A stretch of 10,579 nucleotides of DNA from Promethearchaeota archaeon (GTDB taxonomy: Archaea > Asgardarchaeota > Lokiarchaeia > Sigynarchaeales > MK-D1). Positions 6,634 through 10,579 of the stretch are shown here, piece by piece. Each line of letters begins with the position of its first letter. Positions within the stretch are counted from its first letter, which is position 1. The stretch is taken from positions 1 through 10,579 of the forward strand of contig JAEOUK010000565.1 in NCBI GenBank assembly GCA_016839385.1, written 5' to 3'. The translations under genes were made by a program, and so were the position numbers. The notes below the pieces were generated by a model, which saw only the letters and a list, made by a program, of their open reading frames with translations, was not told where the DNA came from and did not search any database.

Positions 6634-7098
6634 ATGGACCTACTTGGATTCTTAGTATTTACAGAAGATCAAAAAAGTAATACAAAATTAAAAATTTTAA
6701 CCCGATTTCCTCCCTTTAATCCAGATAACCGTGATACTCTTCATTATCTTGAATATACGGTTAGAGAGTATTTATTACATACAGAGCCCATCACACACTA
6801 TTGGACTTGGAATCGGGGTCGGGATGTTTATGGGTGTATTTCATTTTGTTCTGGAATCGATAAATATTTAGTATTGTGTTTCAGTTCAAACTCGCAATAT
6901 TACATGGAAAATTCTCTGTTAACATTGCAAACATATTTTGAGAACAATAAAATGCAGCACAGATTATTGAATAGCTTATTTTCACAAGACAATGAGATTC
7001 CACTAAAAAAATTCAAAGAATATACCAGTCAAATTTCCCAACTATTGGAATTACGAAATGGAAAATTCTATTCAAATGATGAGAAATTTATACCATAA
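6634..7098 (+). CDS. Soluble protein, possible longin-like domain
   Basis: The 154-residue product has no signal peptide or membrane span. By eye, residues 2-9 and 17-25 are strands, 34-48 a helix, then three strands (about 54-60, 64-72 and 77-84) and a helix (88-103), followed by a helical tail. This order (two strands, helix, three strands, helix) and the spacing of hydrophobic and aromatic residues across 52-103 resemble longin domains. Those are small folds used in eukaryotic trafficking proteins and found in Asgard archaea, often with small GTPases. Roadblock or other profilin-like folds share much of this pattern. No GTPase gene is in the window to support the link. A GGAG sits only one base before the ATG, too close to act as a normal ribosome binding site. 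The fold is inference; the gene itself is likely. Confidence 0.7.
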   Translation: MDLLGFLVFTEDQKSNTKLKILTRFPPFNPDNRDTLHYLEYTVREYLLHTEPITHYWTWNRGRDVYGCISFCSGIDKYLVLCFSSNSQYYMENSLLTLQTYFENNKMQHRLLNSLFSQDNEIPLKKFKEYTSQISQLLELRNGKFYSNDEKFIP

Positions 7099-7110
7099 AA
7101 ATAAGAAAAG

Positions 7111-7118
7111 AAAAAAAA
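7111..7118 (-). terminator. Oligo-T terminator (minus strand) after the 7494 gene
   Basis: On the minus strand a T8 run starts one base after the TGA stop of the small membrane protein gene, followed by more T-rich sequence. It lies between two convergent genes and would stop minus-strand transcription before the 6634 gene. Confidence 0.5.
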
Positions 7119-7119
7119 T

Positions 7120-7494
7120 TCATTTTAATGTAGGTTCAGGTGTTTTTTGAGCAAAATTTCTTTCTTTACTGGGGGTAGCTTTTATAAAAATCGCGCGAAC
7201 TAAAGCCCAGAATGAAGGTACGATAATTGTAAAAAATGGTGTAATATAGAAAATCATCGCGAGAGGAAATGCTATAGCTCCACCAAAACTTCCTACATCA
7301 ACATCGTGTAGCAAAATTCCGTTTAGAAGAGCGTTGATAACCAACGCAATTCCCATTGTCCATAACCAAGTGAATGTATTTGCTCGTTTTCTCAGCTTTT
7401 TCTTATACACTACTCTATAAAATAGGATGTTGACTCCTAAACCTGCTATTCCTGAAACAAGGCAAAAAATCAGTATTACTTCTCCGGCGTTCAT
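7120..7494 (-). CDS. Small membrane protein with about three helices, unrecognised
   Basis: The 124-residue protein has hydrophobic segments at about 5-27, 42-62 and 70-104, the last long enough for one tilted or two short spans. A very basic loop (residues 30-38) follows the first helix and should face the cytoplasm by the positive-inside rule, as should the charged tail (105-124). No catalytic or transport motif is seen. A clear TATA element about 52 bases upstream of the ATG suggests its own promoter with a leader of roughly 25 bases, separate from the flavoprotein gene upstream on the same strand. Function is unknown. Confidence 0.75.
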   Translation of the reverse strand: MNAGEVILIFCLVSGIAGLGVNILFYRVVYKKKLRKRANTFTWLWTMGIALVINALLNGILLHDVDVGSFGGAIAFPLAMIFYITPFFTIIVPSFWALVRAIFIKATPSKERNFAQKTPEPTLK

Positions 7495-7540
7495 AAATTC
7501 ATCACTTAAATGATTTTTTTACCTTGTGATGACCATTTAC

Positions 7541-7550
7541 CTTTATATAT
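7541..7550 (-). promoter_or_regulatory. TATA box for the small membrane protein gene
   Basis: Read on the minus strand the sequence is ATATATAAAG, a close match to archaeal TATA boxes. Transcription would start near 7520, giving a short leader before ATG 7494. Confidence 0.55.
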
Positions 7551-7574
7551 CTACGTTATGTTCATTTTTATCAA

Positions 7575-8777
7575 TTAACTAGCCGATTTTATCATGATCG
7601 AGAATAACCACCAGAATCGATTAATAGATTTCCCAGTGCCTAATATTCGAAAGAGGAATGCTTCGGAAATACCAATCAATCCATAGGATTTCTTAATATG
7701 TTTACAGATTTTTGTCTTTCTGAAAGTAGTTTCTAACTCTGATGAAACAACAGAATTCCAAACTCCATTAGTTTTAAGAAATAAATCTAATATTTCAACC
7801 CATTCTGCTGCTGCTTTCATTCCGTAATATAAACCTGATGAGCCGTTAGCATCTACAAAACCAGCAGCATCTCCGACTATGATTACTCCTCCATTTCCTA
7901 AGATAAATTTCTCTGCTAAGGATGCATTTGGCATTCCCGTCAAACCTTCATATTCTACTTCAACTCCTTTAAAAAAACTAGAGAATCCTGGATATTCCGC
8001 TTTTAATTTTTCCCAAACTTCCTTGATTTTTTCATCTGAAGGGAGTTTTGCATTTTTCATTTTGGGAACTTGACCCATTCGTAACATAACTCCCGCTTCT
8101 ATGTTTTTTCCTCCAATAGGAAATACATAAGCTGCTGAAGGTGGAAAATCAGGTGCATACTCCAAATCACCGGTTGGAATCAACCAAAATTGAGGATTTG
8201 GATATTTTTCAATATCGATATTTGCATTTTTCCCTCGATATTTCATAATCGGGCAGTTGATTGCAGAATAATTCACCCCTAAGGCTTTACCAATAGTGCT
8301 GTTATATCCATCACATGCAAGTACGACTTTGGCAGACAATTTTTGTTCTTTTTCCGAAGAAATTTTATAAGTGACACCTGTGCATACGTCATTTTTATTA
8401 ATCATCGGAGATAGTACTTCTGCATTGTACCGGATCTCTACTCCTACTTCTGTAGCTTTTTCAACGAACCGATCCATTAGCTCTCTCCAATCAAAAAAAT
8501 AATAAGGAGTTTTAACATCAACTAGGGTCGTCCTCTTGTCTCCTGGACTATGGTATCTCCGATACGAAGGATTAACTGTAGCAATACTTTGGATAAAATT
8601 TTCTCCAAGAACTTCATCTTCAAGTGGGTAATGTGCCATAGATTCTCCGCGAGGAATTGGTCCCGCGATTTCTCCTTTTTCCAATATTACAACTTTAAAT
8701 CCCTTTCGTGCTGCTAGGATTGCTGCGGTTAAACCTGCCGTTCCTGCTCCAACTATACAAAAATCAAAATCTGCCAT
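7575..8777 (-). CDS. Geranylgeranyl reductase family FAD-dependent oxidoreductase
   Basis: This family includes archaeal enzymes that hydrogenate the geranylgeranyl chains of membrane lipids, as well as other FAD-dependent reductases and monooxygenases. The 400-residue length is typical. Visible elements are the FAD-binding GAGTAG turn (10-15) with Glu33 at the end of the second strand, PRGES (42-46), CDGYNS (155-160), the YVFPIGG block (217-223) characteristic of the reductase group, GLTGMPN (278-284) and GDAAGFVDANGSSG (302-315), which contacts the FAD pyrophosphate. In the characterised lipid reductases I recall, a Cys just before the Gly-Glu pair is important; here the sequence reads P-R-G-E, so that Cys is absent and the substrate may differ. 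It is probably cytosolic and peripheral to the membrane. A TATA box 26 bases upstream and no Shine-Dalgarno point to a leaderless single-gene transcript, divergent from the TPR-like gene. Confidence 0.88.
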   Translation of the reverse strand: MADFDFCIVGAGTAGLTAAILAARKGFKVVILEKGEIAGPIPRGESMAHYPLEDEVLGENFIQSIATVNPSYRRYHSPGDKRTTLVDVKTPYYFFDWRELMDRFVEKATEVGVEIRYNAEVLSPMINKNDVCTGVTYKISSEKEQKLSAKVVLACDGYNSTIGKALGVNYSAINCPIMKYRGKNANIDIEKYPNPQFWLIPTGDLEYAPDFPPSAAYVFPIGGKNIEAGVMLRMGQVPKMKNAKLPSDEKIKEVWEKLKAEYPGFSSFFKGVEVEYEGLTGMPNASLAEKFILGNGGVIIVGDAAGFVDANGSSGLYYGMKAAAEWVEILDLFLKTNGVWNSVVSSELETTFRKTKICKHIKKSYGLIGISEAFLFRILGTGKSINRFWWLFSIMIKSAS

Positions 8778-8799
8778 GATTACAAATCATTTTTAATCC

Positions 8800-8807
8800 T
8801 ATAAAAA
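8800..8807 (-). promoter_or_regulatory. TATA box for the flavoprotein gene
   Basis: On the minus strand TTTTTATA is centred 26 bases upstream of the start codon at 8777. This is the canonical archaeal TATA-to-start spacing, so transcription should begin at or very near the ATG. Confidence 0.65.
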
Positions 8808-8879
8808 TGTGAAACTCAGAGAAACATCAAACTGCCATATTTATATTTTAAATCTCCAAAATTCGTTCTCACTTGTCTG

Positions 8880-8889
8880 TTTTAATACT
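8880..8889 (+). promoter_or_regulatory. Possible TATA box for the TPR-like gene
   Basis: TTTTAATACT is centred about 26 bases before ATG 8910, and no Shine-Dalgarno is present. A second AT-rich element near 8838-8850 would imply a longer leader. Confidence 0.4.
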
Positions 8890-8909
8890 GTATTAATAAT
8901 TGGATCCTT

Positions 8910-9248
8910 ATGGCACGAGTACTTCACAATGCAAATGAAATGGCTGCAAATTTATTACGAATGGGAGACTTTGTTAAAATCATAGCACGCGCACAAGATT
9001 ATGCATTATATTCTTCATTAATGCCGGAATTAGATGAAAAAACCAGAGAAGAATACTATAATCAAGCATTGGAATGGTTCGACTTCGTTATTGATCGAAA
9101 CCCTTTGTTCTCTCATGATGCATACCTAGGAAAAATATACGCATTATATCTAAAAGGAGATATGGATCAAGCTAGAAGTGTGTATGAGGAGATGAAACAG
9201 ACCAATAAAACTGATGAATTTGACCGTTTGAAAATGTTATTTTCATAA
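8910..9248 (+). CDS. Short TPR-like protein
   Basis: The 112-residue all-helical protein has the spacing of tetratricopeptide repeats. Residues 49-64 look like the second helix of one repeat ending in D-R-N-P, and 67-98 form a nearly complete repeat (Ala71, Gly74, Tyr77 and Leu81 in the first helix, then Gly83-Asp84, Ala88 and Tyr92 in the second). The N-terminal 40 residues are probably further helices. TPRs bind other proteins, so it is likely an adaptor or assembly factor in the cytosol; its partner is unknown. It is divergent from the flavoprotein gene and followed 38 bases later by the DsrE-like gene, which appears to have its own promoter. Confidence 0.75.
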   Translation: MARVLHNANEMAANLLRMGDFVKIIARAQDYALYSSLMPELDEKTREEYYNQALEWFDFVIDRNPLFSHDAYLGKIYALYLKGDMDQARSVYEEMKQTNKTDEFDRLKMLFS

Positions 9249-9255
9249 GTTTCAC

Positions 9256-9265
9256 ATTAAAAAAT
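9256..9265 (+). promoter_or_regulatory. TATA box for the DsrE-like gene
   Basis: ATTAAAAAAT is centred about 26 bases before ATG 9287. With no Shine-Dalgarno before the ATG this predicts a leaderless transcript, separate from or added to read-through from the TPR-like gene. Confidence 0.55.
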
Positions 9266-9267
9266 CC

Positions 9268-9284
9268 AAGATCCCTAAGATCTT
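9268..9284. repeat. Inverted repeat between the TATA box and start of the DsrE-like gene
   Basis: AAGATC (9268-9273) and GATCTT (9279-9284) form a perfect 6-bp dyad with a five-base spacer CCTAA. Lying between the TATA box and the predicted start site, it is placed where a bound repressor would block transcription. Chance is possible for a dyad this short. Confidence 0.4.
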
Positions 9285-9286
9285 TT

Positions 9287-9631
9287 ATGCCTAATTCTAA
9301 ATTATTTATGATTATCACTTCAGCTGATTCTCATGTAATAACTGATGTAGCTCTAATGTATGGTCCTAACTCAATAAAACATGGGTGGATGCAAGAAGGA
9401 GTGTTTATCTTTTGGGGTCCTGCTCAAAAAACTATTCTTGATGATTCCGTTGTTGGTTTAAAAGTTAAGGAATTGATTGGGAAGGAAAAGGTTCAAGTAT
9501 GGGCATGCAAAGCCTGCAGTGACATGTACGGGGTGTCAAAAAAACTAGAAGATTTGGGAATAACTGTAAAATATGTGGGAGAGGATGTTTCTAACATGAT
9601 AAAACAAGGATGGCATTGTCTAACGTTTTAG
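9287..9631 (+). CDS. DsrE-like family protein with CxxC motif
   Basis: DsrE-like proteins are small cytosolic proteins, several of which relay sulfur on a conserved Cys. The 114-residue length is normal. A strand (5-11) opens the fold, and the segment VWACKACSDMYGVSKKLEDLG (71-91) holds the family's conserved Cys region, here as Cys74-x-x-Cys77, followed by the usual helix. The end (KYVGEDVSNMIKQGWHC, 95-111) fits the family's closing strand and helix, with a further Cys111. No dsrF, dsrH, tusA, dsrC or other sulfur-oxidation gene is nearby, so a role in dissimilatory sulfur metabolism is not supported; thiol redox or sulfur transfer to another acceptor is more likely. The gene has its own TATA box with an inverted repeat after it, and converges on the DUF418-like gene. 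Confidence 0.82.
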   Translation: MPNSKLFMIITSADSHVITDVALMYGPNSIKHGWMQEGVFIFWGPAQKTILDDSVVGLKVKELIGKEKVQVWACKACSDMYGVSKKLEDLGITVKYVGEDVSNMIKQGWHCLTF

Positions 9632-9644
9632 TTTAGATATAAAG

Positions 9645-9652
9645 AAAAAAAA
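9645..9652 (-). terminator. Oligo-T terminator (minus strand) after the DUF418-like gene
   Basis: On the minus strand a T8 run follows the stop codon (9675-9677) by about 22 bases, between the convergent DsrE-like and DUF418-like genes. Confidence 0.5.
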
Positions 9653-9674
9653 GGAATGTTAATGCGATTTCGAA

Positions 9675-10579
9675 TTAAGATCGTTTTTCTTTTACAAAAG
9701 ACACCATTTCAACGTCCCATAAAGATCCTCGAAGACCAATAGGATCTTTCCAGTCTCGTTTTCGTCCAGCTTTTGGTAGTTTCAACAAGCTTAACAAAAA
9801 TTCAAAAGTCCCATATCCTCGACCGATTTTATCCCAAGCATATAAGCCGAAAGTCCAAATTATCATTAAAATAGCTGCTGTTATTACAGCCCACATAGTA
9901 TTTAATCCATATCGAGAGAGGAAATCTGATACTCCTGGTACCTCCGGTACAATCGCACTCATAGAAAATCTTATCACGAAATCAATCACGCCAAGGAAAT
10001 AGACTGTGAGACTAAATATTCCAAATCTTCGAATCCATCGTGTATATCTCAACCAATTTCGTTCGTTGATTTTTGGATTGAATTCAACCCAACTCAATGT
10101 CGCTAATATCAATGGGGCTTGCAATCCAAGAGAAACTAAAGCAAACCATCGTGGATGGATATGGAAACCAATATTAGCAAACATAGCATCAATACCATAA
10201 TGGACCACATCAGAACCATCAATAAATTGATAGAGGAAGAACAGATCCAAAACACCTAATATCAGTGCAAGAAGACTTGGTAGAAGTAACCATCTCAAGT
10301 GTTTTCTTTGGGGCTTATCTTGCATGATCACATATACAATTCCCATTCCAATGAAAAAAGAACCTAACATTGGGAATAAAGGTGCTTCTCTCCCAGCAAT
10401 CCAATTTAGTGCAACCCTTTTCATTACATATCCAAATTCTTGGAAAAATGCGCCCAGTGTAGCATAATTATCATTAAAAAGACCAGTGTCCAACAAATAA
10501 TATCGAAATCCCTCACCGTTTGACCAGTCATATAAGCGAATTCCCAAGCTATCTGCGACTGCTTCCACTACGTAAGGGC
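9675..10579 (-). CDS. DUF418/YeiB-like multi-pass membrane protein (5' partial)
   Basis: The frame stays open to the window edge (Pro-Tyr-Val precede the GTG at 10568), so the start is outside the window. The N-terminal helices carrying the family's usual Leu-Asp-x-x-Arg-Gly block are also missing. About five membrane segments remain; numbering from the GTG, they lie near 63-82, 92-115, 139-160, 182-200 and 222-245. PLFPMLGSFFIGM (63-75) resembles the PLFPWLG block of DUF1624/YeiB and heparan-glucosaminide acetyltransferase relatives. RRFGIFSLTVYFL (180-192) plus WDKIGRGYGTFEFLL (245-259) match the two landmarks of the DUF418 domain. Such proteins are thought to be transmembrane acyltransferases or transporters of surface components; no activity can be assigned here. 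The cytosolic tail (about 262-297) is basic and longer than I expect. The gene ends before a minus-strand T8 run. Confidence 0.7.
   Translation of the reverse strand, partial: PYVVEAVADSLGIRLYDWSNGEGFRYYLLDTGLFNDNYATLGAFFQEFGYVMKRVALNWIAGREAPLFPMLGSFFIGMGIVYVIMQDKPQRKHLRWLLLPSLLALILGVLDLFFLYQFIDGSDVVHYGIDAMFANIGFHIHPRWFALVSLGLQAPLILATLSWVEFNPKINERNWLRYTRWIRRFGIFSLTVYFLGVIDFVIRFSMSAIVPEVPGVSDFLSRYGLNTMWAVITAAILMIIWTFGLYAWDKIGRGYGTFEFLLSLLKLPKAGRKRDWKDPIGLRGSLWDVEMVSFVKEKRS

Noticed and set aside
7879..8073. Plus-strand frame inside the flavoprotein gene
   Set aside because: It is a shadow of a well-supported minus-strand enzyme gene.
10006..10200. Plus-strand frame inside the DUF418-like gene
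   Set aside because: It is a shadow of membrane-helix coding sequence on the other strand.
10566..10568. GTG as the true start of the last gene
   Set aside because: The frame continues to the window edge and the N-terminal helices expected of the family are missing.

Overview
The window looks like chromosomal DNA from a low-GC archaeon. Several lines of sequence evidence agree. TATA-like boxes lie about 26 bases upstream of start codons that lack a ribosome binding site, so these transcripts are probably leaderless. Short oligo-T runs follow stop codons. A geranylgeranyl-reductase-type flavoprotein, the family that saturates archaeal membrane lipids, is present. Small soluble proteins of the kind common in archaea also occur. 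A possible longin-like protein would fit an Asgard archaeon (Heimdallarchaeia-like), but that placement is inference and the phylum is uncertain.

Layout, left side (1-4750, all + strand): a membrane-anchored or exported protein, cut at its N terminus by the window edge, overlaps a polytopic membrane protein by four bases (ATGA). After an oligo-T stop comes an ABC exporter pair, an ATPase followed one base later by an ABC-2 permease, ending in a hairpin plus T-tract. In both pairs the second gene has a strong GGAGG-type ribosome binding site, whereas the first genes do not show one. The four genes may form an envelope-related cluster, but the two pairs are probably separate transcription units.

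Middle (4834-7494): an unrecognised helical protein converges on a membrane-anchored endonuclease/exonuclease/phosphatase (EEP) family enzyme. Next is an intergenic region with dyad and direct repeats, then a 43-residue charged small protein with its own T10 terminator. A 154-residue protein with a longin-like strand/helix pattern follows, converging on a small three-helix membrane protein.

Right side (7575-10579): the geranylgeranyl-reductase-type flavoprotein (- strand) is divergent from a short TPR-like protein. That gene is followed by a DsrE-like protein with a CxxC motif and its own promoter, which contains an inverted repeat. The window ends in a DUF418/YeiB-like multi-pass membrane protein on the - strand, truncated at its 5' end by the window edge.

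No mobile element, CRISPR array, tRNA or rRNA was seen. No gap between genes exceeds 300 bases. Apart from the two tightly coupled pairs, most genes appear to be single transcription units.
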